A stretch of 46,927 bases of DNA from Thermodesulfatator atlanticus DSM 21156. Lineage in GTDB: Bacteria; Desulfobacterota; Thermodesulfobacteria; Thermodesulfobacteriales; Thermodesulfatatoraceae. The stretch lies in the NCBI RefSeq assembly GCF_000421585.1, contig NZ_ATXH01000019.1, positions 1 to 46,927 of the forward strand. Direction: 5' to 3'. Shown here piece by piece: positions 15,546 to 24,391 of this stretch. The stretch's first letter is position 1, and each line of letters begins with the position of its first letter. The notes beneath the pieces were generated by a model. That model was not told where the DNA came from. It did no database searches and saw only the letters and a list, made by a program, of their open reading frames with translations. The translations under genes were made by a program, and so were the position numbers.

Positions 15546-17266
15546 AACGTCTTCAAGGGATAGGGGTTTCTCCAGGGGTAGCCATTGGCCCTGCTTATCT
15601 CCTGTTGACTGGCAATGTCAAAATTTCCCGCCGCATTTTGACTCCCTCGCAAGTTGAAAAAGAAATAGACAGGCTCCACCGAGCCCTGGCCACTACTATA
15701 AAAGACCTTGAGGAAGTAAAAAGGCATATCCCGCCTGAAATGGTTCAACCCCTTTCCATTATTGATGCTCATATTTTGATGCTCAAAGATCCTTCTCTTA
15801 TACGGGACACAGAACAATTTATAAGACGCCACTATGTGAATGCCGAGTGGGCCTTACGAAAAGTCCTGAAGAAATATCAGCGGGTTTTTGATTCGCTCAA
15901 GGATTTTTACTTGAGGGAAAGGATTCATGACCTTGAGCACCTGATCGAACGCGTTATTTTGGCCCTTCAGGGCCAGAACGAAAGCGTTGAGATAGAAGAG
16001 CCAGCCATTGTAATAGCACATGATCTTTCCCCTGCGGACACAGCACGCCTAAAACCTGATACCACTCAGGCCTTTGTTACCGAAGTAGGTAGCCGCACGT
16101 CGCACACGGCCATTGTGGCCAGAAGTCTTGGGATCCCTGCGGTGGTAGCGGTAAAAGGCGTTACCGAGGAGATCTCCCCAGGGGATTTGGTAATCGTAGA
16201 TGGGCTCTCAGGGGAAGTGATCGTCAATCCTTCCCAGGAAGTTATCGAAGAGTTTATTGACAGGCGTCTTGAGTGTCAGCTTCAACGTGAACGTTTTCTT
16301 GATCTGGCAAAAGAGCCTGCGGTAACTCTTGACGGAAGAAGGGTCTTTGTCAGGGCCAACCTCGAGTTATTGGACGAGATCCCCATGGCGTTGGAATTCG
16401 GTGCAGAAGGGGTAGGGCTTTTTCGTACAGAGTATCTTTACGTTACTAAAGAGGGCCTTCCCTCAGAAGAAGAATTATTTATCAATTACCGCCAGGTTAT
16501 AGAAGGAATTAGGCCTAATATTGTTACCTTTCGCACCCTTGATATTGGCGGAGACAAGTTTGCCAAGGAACTTAATTTGCCAGCTGAAATTAACCCGGCC
16601 CTGGGCTTAAGGGCTATCCGGCTTTGTCTTAAAAACATAGAACTTTTTAGAACGCAGCTCAGGGCTATTTTGCGGGCCAGTGTGTACGGAAAGATAAGAA
16701 TTATGTTTCCTTTGATTTCTGGCCTTAACGAACTCCTTGAGGCTAAAAAAGTTTTATTTGAAGTTTTAGACGAATTGTCCCAAGAAGGGCTTGAAGTTGA
16801 CGTTCCCGAGTGCGGGGCGATGATCGAAGTTCCCACTGCCGCAGCCATTGCAGATATCCTTGCCAAAGAGGTAGATTTTTTTAGCATCGGGACCAACGAT
16901 CTCATTCAATACGCCCTGGCCATTGACCGGGGCAACGAACAGGTTGCCCACCTTTATGAACCTCTTCATCCTGGCATTTTACGCATTATCAAACATGTTG
17001 CTGAAGCTGCTAAAAAGACAGGGATTAAAGTGGCTATGTGTGGAGAGATGGCTGGAGAGCCCCTGTGTGTGCCTTTGCTTGTGGGAATGGGGTTTGACGA
17101 ACTTAGCATGAACCCGCAAACAATTCCCATTATTAAAAACATTATTCGGCAAATAAGTTACGAAGATTGCCAAAAGTTGGCTAAGGAAATCCTATCCCTT
17201 TCTTGTGCTAAAGAAATACGATCTTATTTAGAATACTGGTTCCAACAAAAAGACTTAGCTTTTTAG
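15542..17266 (+). CDS. ptsI: PTS Enzyme I (phosphoenolpyruvate-protein phosphotransferase)
   Basis: From ATG 15542 the protein is 574 aa, normal for Enzyme I; a longer frame from 15473 would run into ptsH and lacks support. It takes phosphate from PEP and passes it to HPr. The phospho-histidine is in VGSRTSHTAIVARSLGIPAV, PEP-binding residues lie in GVGLFRTEYLY and FFSIGTNDLIQYALAIDRGN, and the C-terminal catalytic cysteine is in MCGEMAGE. It is the last gene of the run from namZ and meets the small minus-strand gene tail to tail with a 4-base overlap. Confidence 0.93.
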   Translation: MKRLQGIGVSPGVAIGPAYLLLTGNVKISRRILTPSQVEKEIDRLHRALATTIKDLEEVKRHIPPEMVQPLSIIDAHILMLKDPSLIRDTEQFIRRHYVNAEWALRKVLKKYQRVFDSLKDFYLRERIHDLEHLIERVILALQGQNESVEIEEPAIVIAHDLSPADTARLKPDTTQAFVTEVGSRTSHTAIVARSLGIPAVVAVKGVTEEISPGDLVIVDGLSGEVIVNPSQEVIEEFIDRRLECQLQRERFLDLAKEPAVTLDGRRVFVRANLELLDEIPMALEFGAEGVGLFRTEYLYVTKEGLPSEEELFINYRQVIEGIRPNIVTFRTLDIGGDKFAKELNLPAEINPALGLRAIRLCLKNIELFRTQLRAILRASVYGKIRIMFPLISGLNELLEAKKVLFEVLDELSQEGLEVDVPECGAMIEVPTAAAIADILAKEVDFFSIGTNDLIQYALAIDRGNEQVAHLYEPLHPGILRIIKHVAEAAKKTGIKVAMCGEMAGEPLCVPLLVGMGFDELSMNPQTIPIIKNIIRQISYEDCQKLAKEILSLSCAKEIRSYLEYWFQQKDLAF

Positions 17267-17472
17267 ATACCTTTGGTTTTTAAGGTTTGGATCCTATTTT
17301 TCATCCTTTCCATGAAATTTTTGATATCGGCTTTGAATTCTGGAAGGCTTTGGTGCTTTTTGGCGTAAACTTTTTGAAGTTCTAAAAGCCAATATTCGAG
17401 ACTTTCTATCTCTTTTTTGACTAATTCTTCTTGGACCTTCTTTTTCAGCTGTTCTAATAGTTTGCGATCCAT
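17263..17472 (-). CDS. Small coiled-coil protein of unknown function (69 aa)
   Basis: I start the gene at the ATG at 17472-17470 because GGGAGGAGG lies just upstream; an ORF of 80 codons from 17505 has no such site. The product, MDRKLLEQLKKKVQEELVKK onward, is almost wholly helical and charged, with a basic C-terminus. It has no cysteine or membrane segment. It is divergent from ahbD and tail to tail with ptsI. I do not recognise it. Confidence 0.65.
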   Translation of the reverse strand: MDRKLLEQLKKKVQEELVKKEIESLEYWLLELQKVYAKKHQSLPEFKADIKNFMERMKNRIQTLKTKGI

Positions 17473-17564
17473 AAAATCCTCCTCCCGTCTTAAAACATAA
17501 AACATTTATTGGGCTTTTGGAGAGTTTTTTTTGTGGTATTTTTGTCTTAAAAGGAGGAAATATT

Positions 17565-18656
17565 ATGCATCCCAAAGCACATCCTGGTCAAGACGACAAA
17601 AAATTCGTCCCAAGGCTGGTGGCTTGGGAACTCACAAGGCATTGTAATCTTGATTGCGTACATTGCCGGGCAGCAGCCAGTAAAGGCCCCTATGAAAACG
17701 AACTCACTACCGAAGAGTGCTTTCGTATTTTGAAGGAAATAAAAGAAGTTGGCTCACCCATTATTATTTTGACAGGTGGTGAGCCGCTATTGCGGCCAGA
17801 CATCTTTGAGATAGCCAAAGAGGCTTCGCGCCTTGGTTTTCGGCCTGTTATGGCTACTAATGGAGTGCTGATTTCTAGAGAAATTGCCCAGAAAATGAAA
17901 GAAACAGGCATTGCCCGGGTTTCCATAAGCCTTGATGGTGCAACCCCAGAGTCTCATGACGACTTTCGCAAAGTACCAGGCGCCTTTGAAGGGGCCCTTA
18001 GGGGAATAGAGTTTTTAAAAGAGGCAGACATTCCCTTCCAAATAAACACCACGGTCACCGAAGTTAACGTGGATGAAGTTCCCAAAATTTTAGACTTAAC
18101 CATCAAACTCGGTGCAGTGGCGCATCATATCTTTCTTCTTGTTCCTGTTGGGCGCGGAAAAGATATGGCTTCACAGGCCCTTACCGCGGAAAAATACGAA
18201 AAGGTCCTGCATTGGTTTTATGATCAGCGAAAACGAGTCCCTGAGGGTTTCCATTTAAAGGCCACGTGTGCGCCTCATTATTACCGTATACTCCGGCAAC
18301 GTGCCCGAGAAGAAGGCCAGGAGGTAACCTATGAAACCTTTGGCCTTGATGCGTTGACCAGGGGTTGTTTGGCGGGTACGGGTTTTTGTTTTATTTCCCA
18401 CCGGGGCCTGGTGCAACCTTGCGGCTATTTAGAGTTGAATTGTGGCTCTTTACGCGAAAAAAGCTTCCCTGAGGTTTGGTGGTATTCAGAAATATTCGAA
18501 AACCTGAGAAATTTCAAAGCTTACAAAGGCAAGTGCGGCCGTTGCGAATACATAAGAGTTTGTGGCGGATGCCGGGCCAGGGCTTATGAAGCTACGGGTG
18601 ATTATCTGGCAGAGGAACCACTTTGTTCTTATGAGCCAAAGAAAAAGGGGGGCTAA
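17565..18656 (+). CDS. ahbD: Radical SAM heme b synthase AhbD
   Basis: The 363-aa protein starts at ATG 17565 with AAGGAGG at 17551-17557. The radical SAM cluster is C27, C31, C34 (RHCNLDCVHC), followed by LTGGEPLLRPDIFEIAKE and SISLDGATPESHD. The C-terminal SPASM-like part holds CLAGTGFCFISHRG, KCGRCEYIRVCGGCRARAYE and the ending GDYLAEEPLC, which I recall as typical for AhbD. It converts Fe-coproporphyrin III to heme b by two propionate decarboxylations, the last step of the siroheme-dependent route in sulfate reducers and archaea. NirJ/AhbC is the main alternative. ahbA, ahbB and ahbC are not nearby. Confidence 0.82.
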   Translation: MHPKAHPGQDDKKFVPRLVAWELTRHCNLDCVHCRAAASKGPYENELTTEECFRILKEIKEVGSPIIILTGGEPLLRPDIFEIAKEASRLGFRPVMATNGVLISREIAQKMKETGIARVSISLDGATPESHDDFRKVPGAFEGALRGIEFLKEADIPFQINTTVTEVNVDEVPKILDLTIKLGAVAHHIFLLVPVGRGKDMASQALTAEKYEKVLHWFYDQRKRVPEGFHLKATCAPHYYRILRQRAREEGQEVTYETFGLDALTRGCLAGTGFCFISHRGLVQPCGYLELNCGSLREKSFPEVWWYSEIFENLRNFKAYKGKCGRCEYIRVCGGCRARAYEATGDYLAEEPLCSYEPKKKGG

Positions 18657-18665
18657 CCCCCCTTT
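18644..18665 (+). terminator. Intrinsic terminator of ahbD
   Basis: AAAGGGGGG-CTAA-CCCCCCTTT gives a perfect 9-bp stem; the ahbD stop codon TAA (18654-18656) lies in the loop and the first stem base pairs, and TTTCTT follows. Confidence 0.8.
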
Positions 18666-18751
18666 CTTAAAGTCTGTTTTTAGGCCCCCCATTTTATGGA
18701 ACGAAAAACAGGAACGGATCCCCCTTTGCGCCTGGTAATTTTGCAAAGTCC

Positions 18752-19090
18752 CTATTCAAAATACTTTTCTTCGATTTCTATTCCTGCTTCTTTTAGTCTT
18801 TGATAGTCTTCTTTTAGTAAGGCATTAGCAAGATTTTTATTAGCGAGTTCTTCTTCTACTGTTTCAGTAGGAAAACCCATGGCATAAAATCTTTCTACTT
18901 TATAAGTGTTTCCATTTACTTGGAATTCGAAAATAGCTCCTAGAATATAAGCTTCTTTTTCTTCAAGTATTTGGGCTTCGGGATGGATTTTTAATACTAT
19001 TGGGCGCTTTAGCAAAGTGACTTTGGCTTTGATTTTTTTACCTTGTTTAGCCATTTCAACTATTTGGGCTAAACGATCGATGCGTTCCAT
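18752..19090 (-). CDS. Unknown 112-aa protein
   Basis: AAGGAGG lies about 8 bases before the ATG at 19090-19088, so the gene is real. The product has an N-terminal helix (MERIDRLAQIVEMAKQGKKI), a middle beta-rich part (KAKVTLLKRPIVLKIHPEAQ, IFEFQVNGNTYKVERFYAMG) and a charged helical end. It has no cysteine, signal or membrane segment. The sequence is more AT-rich than ribF next to it. I do not recognise it. A gap of 63 bases separates it from ribF downstream of the same strand's preceding block. Confidence 0.7.
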   Translation of the reverse strand: MERIDRLAQIVEMAKQGKKIKAKVTLLKRPIVLKIHPEAQILEEKEAYILGAIFEFQVNGNTYKVERFYAMGFPTETVEEELANKNLANALLKEDYQRLKEAGIEIEEKYFE

Positions 19091-19153
19091 ATGTGTTACC
19101 TCCTTGTTTTTTTAGGAGAGATAGACATTTGTTTAGCTAAGTCAAGAGGGTTT

Positions 19154-20080
19154 CTAGGCTTTTAATACTTCTCTTGCTTTGCGGCAGTCTTCTTTTATTT
19201 GGGCGGCAAGTTCTTCAGGAGAGGTGAATTTTTTTTCGTCTCTCAGGCGCGATACAAAAGAAAGGCAAATATTTTTGTCGTATAGATTTCCGTCAAAATC
19301 AAAGATGTGTACTTCTGCTGAAAGGTACCCATCGCCAAAGGTTGGATTAAAACCGAGATTCATGACTCCAGGTAGCCTTTTGCTATCAAAATGGACATAA
19401 ACCGCATATACGCCTGTCTTGGGCAAGAGTTTTTCTTTGGAGAGCTTCAGATTAGCAGTAGGGAAGCCCAGTAAGCGTTTGCCTCGACCATGCCCCGGGA
19501 TCACCTTGCCACAAAGCTTGTAATATCTTCCAAGGAGCTTGGCGGCAAGGGCTACGTCTCCTTCTGAAATGAGTTCCCGAATAAGGGTGCTGGAGACCGT
19601 AAGGCCGTTTACTTTTTGCGGTGGGATAACGGTTACCTCAAAACCAAACCGCTTGCCAAGGACCTTTAAAAGTTCAGTGTCGCCACGTCTCTTTTTACCA
19701 AAGCGGTAATCGTAGCCCACTACGAGTTCTTTTATGCCTAAACCCTTAACAAAGATGTCTTCTACGAATTCTTCGGCCTCTAACGAGGCAAGCTCTTTGT
19801 TGAATTCAAGCAAGAGCAGACAGTCAATCCCTGCTTTTTCAATAAGTTTTATTTTTTGCTCCAAACTGCATATTAGTTTGATAGTTTTTTCAGGGCGTAA
19901 CACCTGCAATGGATGGGGATGGAAGGTAATGGCAATCGCTGTCCCATCATTTTGGCGGGCCTTTTTGGTGGTTTCGCGAAAAAGGGCCTGATGCCCTAAA
20001 TGCACTCCGTCGAAGTTGCCAATAGTGGCCACCGGATAAGGTGCTTTAAAAGGTAAGTCCTGGTGTTTTAAGATTTTCAT
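19154..20080 (-). CDS. ribF: Bifunctional riboflavin kinase / FAD synthetase
   Basis: The 308-aa protein has the FAD synthetase (nucleotidyltransferase) domain at residues 1 to about 180, with VATIGNFDGVHLGHQALF and the KKRRGDTELL segment. The flavokinase domain follows, with GHGRGKRLLGFPTANL and the NLGFNPTFG loop. It makes FMN then FAD from riboflavin in the cytoplasm. It lies 3 bases after the DUF2760 gene and is probably co-transcribed with carA and DUF2760. No FMN riboswitch was seen upstream. Confidence 0.93.
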   Translation of the reverse strand: MKILKHQDLPFKAPYPVATIGNFDGVHLGHQALFRETTKKARQNDGTAIAITFHPHPLQVLRPEKTIKLICSLEQKIKLIEKAGIDCLLLLEFNKELASLEAEEFVEDIFVKGLGIKELVVGYDYRFGKKRRGDTELLKVLGKRFGFEVTVIPPQKVNGLTVSSTLIRELISEGDVALAAKLLGRYYKLCGKVIPGHGRGKRLLGFPTANLKLSKEKLLPKTGVYAVYVHFDSKRLPGVMNLGFNPTFGDGYLSAEVHIFDFDGNLYDKNICLSFVSRLRDEKKFTSPEELAAQIKEDCRKAREVLKA

Positions 20081-20083
20081 GGG

Positions 20084-20731
20084 CTAAGAGATTTCAACCT
20101 CAGCAGGAGCAAGAATCTTTTCTTGCTTGGGCTTAGGCAAATTTATTTTCTTGTAGCACCAGCCAGGATGCCGCAGGATTCCCTGATAAGGGGGTTCTCC
20201 TTTTATGTTGCCAATAAGACGAATGGCTTTGCGGTCAAAATCTTCTTCAATGATTATTTCACTTCCCTCTTTCGCATTTACTACCGGGGAAAGCTCGACG
20301 GTTTCAAAGACAGTTTGCTTTAGTTTGCGATGAATGGCACGCACAGCCGCCCCGATTTGAGCATCATCGTAGGCGTCTAAATTTTCGTTTAAAAAGTCAA
20401 GAAAACGCCCTTCTTTTTGCAAAACTCCAAGGAAAGCGGCTAGGTATTTTTCTGGCTCGGAAGAGGCTTCTGAGGGGGCAGGAGTAGGCTCTTTGGGCGC
20501 TGGGGTTTTGGGTTTTTCCTCAGGGCCTTCAGGTTCAAGCTTGATTTCGGTCTCAACCTGAGAGGTCTCCCTAATGAGAAGTGTTATGATAATGCCTCCC
20601 AAAATGGGAGCGCTTACCATAGTGCCTATCGCCCACGGGGGAAGAACTTCCTTAAAATAATAACCAAGGCCTCCCAGAGCAGCAGCTACAACCAAACTTA
20701 TAAGGAGTGCGGCAATTCTTGCTTGTTTCAT
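20084..20731 (-). CDS. DUF2760 family membrane-anchored protein
   Basis: The 215-aa protein has two N-terminal membrane segments (about residues 7-27 and 36-54), a Pro/Glu-rich linker (EGPEEKPKTPAPKEPTPAPS), then the DUF2760 domain. That domain is marked by GVLQKEGRFLDFLNENLDAY, DDAQIGAAVRAIHRK and PPYQGILRHPGWCYKKINLP. The globular part is probably cytoplasmic. Function is unknown. It is placed between carA (4-base overlap) and ribF (2-base gap). Confidence 0.83.
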   Translation of the reverse strand: MKQARIAALLISLVVAAALGGLGYYFKEVLPPWAIGTMVSAPILGGIIITLLIRETSQVETEIKLEPEGPEEKPKTPAPKEPTPAPSEASSEPEKYLAAFLGVLQKEGRFLDFLNENLDAYDDAQIGAAVRAIHRKLKQTVFETVELSPVVNAKEGSEIIIEEDFDRKAIRLIGNIKGEPPYQGILRHPGWCYKKINLPKPKQEKILAPAEVEIS

Positions 20732-21852
20732 AGAGATTTTCCTTCTCCAAAAGCATGAATCATGTCAAGGAAACGGTCAAAAAGATAAACAGAATCACGG
20801 GGCCCTGGTGCGTTTTCGGGATGATACTGCACGCTAAAAAGGGGGATTTCTTTGTGTTTGATTCCCTCTAAGGTGCCGTCGTTTAAGTTTATGTGGGAAA
20901 TTTCTACTTCCTTGGGGAGTTCTTCCTGGCGTACGCAAAAACCGTGGTTTTGCGAGGTTATTTCAATACGGCCAGTGGCGAGGTCTTTTACGGGCTGGTT
21001 GGCACCACGATGACCAAACTTGAGTTTGTAGGTGCTTGCCCCCAAGGCCTGACCAAGCATCTGGTGACCAAGACAGATCCCAAAGATTGGGCGTTTGCCA
21101 AGGAGTTCTTTGGCAGTCTCAACCACGTAGGGGACTGCGGCTGGGTCCCCTGGGCCGTTTGAAAAGAAAATGCCGTCTGGTTCGTAGGAAAGGATTTCTT
21201 CGGCAGAGGTCTTTGCCGGAACTACCAAAAGCTGGCAACCACGCTCTTCCATCAAACGTAGCTGGTTGTATTTAAGGCCACAGTCAATCACCACTACTTT
21301 CGGGCCACCGTTAGGATCAAAAGGGAAAAATTCTTTTTTTTCTCCTGCTACCCAGCGATAGGGCTTGTCACAGGTGACTTCTTTTACCAGGTCTCGGCCT
21401 ACAAGGCCTGGGGAAGCCTTTACCTTTTCAAGGAGTGAGGAGGGGTTTAGGTCTTCAGTGGAAATACCGGCTTTCATGGCCCCAGAAAGCCTGATATGTC
21501 TGGTCAACGCCCTGGTGTCTATCTGTTCAATGCCAAGGACCCCCTGGGACTTGAGCCATTCCCCTAGAGAGCGTTTGGCACGCCAATTAGAATAAAATGG
21601 CTGATATTCACGCACCACAAAGGCTTCTACCTGGATACGGCTGCTTTCGTTGTCTTCGTCGTTTACGCCGTAATTGCCAATGAGGGGATAAGTCATTGTG
21701 ACTATTTGGCCCCGGTAAGAGGGGTCGGTCAGGATTTCCTGATATCCCGTCATCGAGGTATTGAAGACGATTTCGCCAAAGGCTTCTCCTGGGCCGGTAA
21801 ATGACTTTCCCCAAAAAGTGGTGCCGTCTTCAAGGACAATCAGGGCTTTCAT
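20728..21852 (-). CDS. carA: Carbamoyl-phosphate synthase small subunit
   Basis: The 374-aa protein begins ALIVLEDGTTFWGKSFTG, usual for CarA, and ends with a class I glutamine amidotransferase domain. The nucleophile cysteine is in PIFGICLGHQMLGQALGA and the His-Glu pair in FSVQYHPENAPGP. It releases ammonia from glutamine for CarB, feeding arginine and pyrimidine synthesis. AGGAGG lies 7 bases before the ATG. carB is not adjacent. The gene is divergent from gyrA. Confidence 0.95.
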   Translation of the reverse strand: MKALIVLEDGTTFWGKSFTGPGEAFGEIVFNTSMTGYQEILTDPSYRGQIVTMTYPLIGNYGVNDEDNESSRIQVEAFVVREYQPFYSNWRAKRSLGEWLKSQGVLGIEQIDTRALTRHIRLSGAMKAGISTEDLNPSSLLEKVKASPGLVGRDLVKEVTCDKPYRWVAGEKKEFFPFDPNGGPKVVVIDCGLKYNQLRLMEERGCQLLVVPAKTSAEEILSYEPDGIFFSNGPGDPAAVPYVVETAKELLGKRPIFGICLGHQMLGQALGASTYKLKFGHRGANQPVKDLATGRIEITSQNHGFCVRQEELPKEVEISHINLNDGTLEGIKHKEIPLFSVQYHPENAPGPRDSVYLFDRFLDMIHAFGEGKSL

Positions 21853-21880
21853 AGCAAACCTCCTATGTTCTTGCGCTTTT

Positions 21881-21931
21881 TACCACGACTTTGAAAATCT
21901 TTCTAGCAGCAGAATGCGTTTTTTCGTGGTA
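21881..21931. promoter_or_regulatory. Spaced inverted repeat between carA and gyrA
   Basis: TACCACGA (21881-21888) and TCGTGGTA (21924-21931) are exact reverse complements 35 bases apart, in the 115-bp divergent control region. TATAAA at 21930-21935 overlaps the right arm and could be a gyrA -10 box, without a clear -35. AGGGAGG at 21952-21958 is the gyrA ribosome binding site. Whether the repeat binds a protein is unknown. Confidence 0.35.
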
Positions 21932-21967
21932 TAAAGCATTTGGCATTTTGAAGGGAGGTTTTGGTGT

Positions 21968-24391
21968 ATGGCAGAGATTGTTCCTATTCCCATTGAGGAG
22001 GAGCTTAAGAAGTCCTATCTCGACTACGCTATGAGCGTGATTGTTGGGCGAGCGCTTCCTGACGTGCGTGATGGTCTGAAACCCGTGCAGCGGCGCATCC
22101 TTTTTGCCATGTATGAGCTTAAAAACGACTGGAATAAGCCGTACAAAAAAAGCGCAAGAATCGTGGGTGATGTTATCGGTAAGTATCACCCTCACGGCGA
22201 TATGGCAGTTTACGACACCTTGGTGCGCATGGCCCAGGATTTTACCATGCGCTATCCCTTGATAGACGGCCAGGGTAACTTCGGCTCCATGGACGGCGAT
22301 GCCCCGGCAGCCATGCGCTACACCGAAGTGCGCATGGCCAAGATTGCCCACGAGCTACTCACCGACATAGAAAAAGAAACCGTTGACTTCATGCCGAACT
22401 ACGACAACACCCTTCAGGAGCCGGTGGTGCTGCCGAGCCGCATTCCCAACCTGCTGATTAACGGCTCAGCGGGAATCGCTGTGGGCATGGCCACCAACAT
22501 TCCGCCGCACAATCTGGGCGAAGTTATCGACGCCCTGGTGGCCATGATCCACAACCCCAACATCACGGTAGATGAGCTTCTTGAGTATGTAAAGGGGCCA
22601 GACTTCCCTACAGGGGCTTTTGTTTGCGGCACTAAAGGCATTAAAGAGGCTTACGCCACGGGCAAAGGCCTGATTAAGCTTCGGGCGCGGGCCCACATTG
22701 AGCGCGAGGGCAGCCGCGCCTCCATCGTGATAACTGAGCTCCCCTACCAGGTAAACAAGGCCAAACTGGTGGAGAAAATAGCCGCTCTTGCCCGGGATAA
22801 AAAGATTGAAGGCATTGCCGAAGTGCGCGATGAATCAGACCGCGAGGGCCTGCGCGTGGTGGTGGAGCTCAAAAGAGAGAAGCAGGAGTTTGCCCCGGTT
22901 ATCCTCAACCAGCTTTACAAGCAAACGCCTCTTGAAACTACCTTTGGGATAATCATGCTTGCCCTGGTTAACAACAGGCCGGAGCTTCTTAACCTGCGCG
23001 AGCTTTTGGGGCACTTTTTGGCCCACCGGCGCAAGGTTGTCATCCGCAGGACCCTTTTTGATTTGCGCAAGGCCAAAGAGCGGGCCCATGTGGTGGAAGG
23101 CCTTTTGATAGCCCTTGCCAACCTTGACGAGGTTATTGCCTTGATCAAGGCCTCAAAGACCCCTGCAGAAGCCAAGGAGGGCCTGATAGCCCGCTTTGGG
23201 CTTACTCCGGTTCAGGCTCAGGCCATTTTAGACATGAGGCTTCAGCGCTTAACAGGCCTTGAGCAGGAAAAGCTTAAGGCCGAATACGAGGAGCTCAAGC
23301 GGCAGATTGCCTGGTTTGAAAAGATACTTTCTGATGAGAAGGTGTTGATGAAGGTCATCGAAGACGAGCTTTTGGCCATCAAAAAAGAGTTCGCGGATGA
23401 GCGCCGCACCGAGATAATTCCCAAGGTTGAGGAGCTTTCCCTGGAGGACTTGATAGCCCAGGAAGACGTGGTGATTACCATTACCCACCGGGGCTACATA
23501 AAGCGCCTGCCTGCGAGCACCTACCGCAGCCAGCGTCGAGGTGGGCGCGGAAAGATTGGCGTAGAAGCGGGAAGCGAAGACGCAGTGACACAGCTCTATG
23601 TGGCCTCAACCCACGACTACTTTCTGTGCTTGACAAACAAAGGCAGGCTTTACTGGCTCAAGGTTTACGATATTCCTCAGGCCGGGCGCACTGCCAAGGG
23701 GACGTCGCTGCGCAACTTGCTTCCACTTGGCGAGGACGAAAAGCTCACCACCATCCTTCCGGTCAGGGAGTTCAAGGAGGACTGGTATGTTTTCTTTGTT
23801 ACCCGGAAGGGCCTGGTGAAGAAGACCTCGCTTGCAGCTTTTTCAAACCCGCGCAGTACCGGAATCGTAGCCGCCGCAGTACGTGAAGGCGACGAGCTAA
23901 TAGCCGCAGGGTTAACCGACGGCGATAAAGACATTTTGCTGGTAACGAGGAAGGGGCAAAGCATCCGCTTTCACGAAGACGACGTGCGGCCCATGGGGCG
24001 CACTGCCGCAGGTGTCAAAGGGATGGACCTTGCTCAAGGAGATGAGGTGGTGGGGCTTGAAATCATTGAAAGGGAAGATCATGAGAGCCTTTTGACTGTT
24101 ACGGAGCTTGGTTACGGCAAGCGCACGAGCCTGGAAGAATATCGCCTTCAGAGCCGAGGTGGCAAAGGCATCATGGCCATGAAGCTTACGGATAAAACGG
24201 GTTTGCTTGCGGGATGCGCCCGGGTGTGCGATGACGACGAGATAATGCTTGTTTCTTCGGCAGGAAAAATTATCAGACTGCGGGTGAAGGACATCCCCGT
24301 TCAGGGGCGTGCCACTCAAGGGGTGCGCTTGTTCATGCTTGCCGGAGGTGAAAAGATCGTATCCTTGGCCAAACTGGCTGAAAAAGACTAG
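21968..24391 (+). CDS. gyrA: DNA gyrase subunit A
   Basis: The 807-aa protein has the breakage-reunion domain with active-site Tyr118 in [10 protein letters not shown], the [16 protein letters not shown] segment, and the C-terminal beta-pinwheel with the GyrA box QRRGGRG, which separates it from ParC. With GyrB it introduces negative supercoils. The usual Ser of the quinolone region (HPHGDS in E. coli) is Met79 here. The gene is visibly more GC-rich, with many GCC and CTG codons, than its neighbours. Its stop and that of mqnE share the palindrome CTAG. Confidence 0.95.
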   Translation: MAEIVPIPIEEELKKSYLDYAMSVIVGRALPDVRDGLKPVQRRILFAMYELKNDWNKPYKKSARIVGDVIGKYHPHGDMAVYDTLVRMAQDFTMRYPLIDGQGNFGSMDGDAPAAMRYTEVRMAKIAHELLTDIEKETVDFMPNYDNTLQEPVVLPSRIPNLLINGSAGIAVGMATNIPPHNLGEVIDALVAMIHNPNITVDELLEYVKGPDFPTGAFVCGTKGIKEAYATGKGLIKLRARAHIEREGSRASIVITELPYQVNKAKLVEKIAALARDKKIEGIAEVRDESDREGLRVVVELKREKQEFAPVILNQLYKQTPLETTFGIIMLALVNNRPELLNLRELLGHFLAHRRKVVIRRTLFDLRKAKERAHVVEGLLIALANLDEVIALIKASKTPAEAKEGLIARFGLTPVQAQAILDMRLQRLTGLEQEKLKAEYEELKRQIAWFEKILSDEKVLMKVIEDELLAIKKEFADERRTEIIPKVEELSLEDLIAQEDVVITITHRGYIKRLPASTYRSQRRGGRGKIGVEAGSEDAVTQLYVASTHDYFLCLTNKGRLYWLKVYDIPQAGRTAKGTSLRNLLPLGEDEKLTTILPVREFKEDWYVFFVTRKGLVKKTSLAAFSNPRSTGIVAAAVREGDELIAAGLTDGDKDILLVTRKGQSIRFHEDDVRPMGRTAAGVKGMDLAQGDEVVGLEIIEREDHESLLTVTELGYGKRTSLEEYRLQSRGGKGIMAMKLTDKTGLLAGCARVCDDDEIMLVSSAGKIIRLRVKDIPVQGRATQGVRLFMLAGGEKIVSLAKLAEKD

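Noticed and set aside
18696-18803. 35-codon plus-strand frame beginning MERKTGTDPPLRLV after ahbD
   Set aside because: It runs into the antisense of the 112-aa gene, has no ribosome binding site and ends abruptly; the start resembles some radical SAM N-termini but not enough to call a remnant.
21863-22351. 162-aa minus-strand frame over the gyrA start
   Set aside because: Antisense to gyrA and without motifs or ribosome binding site.
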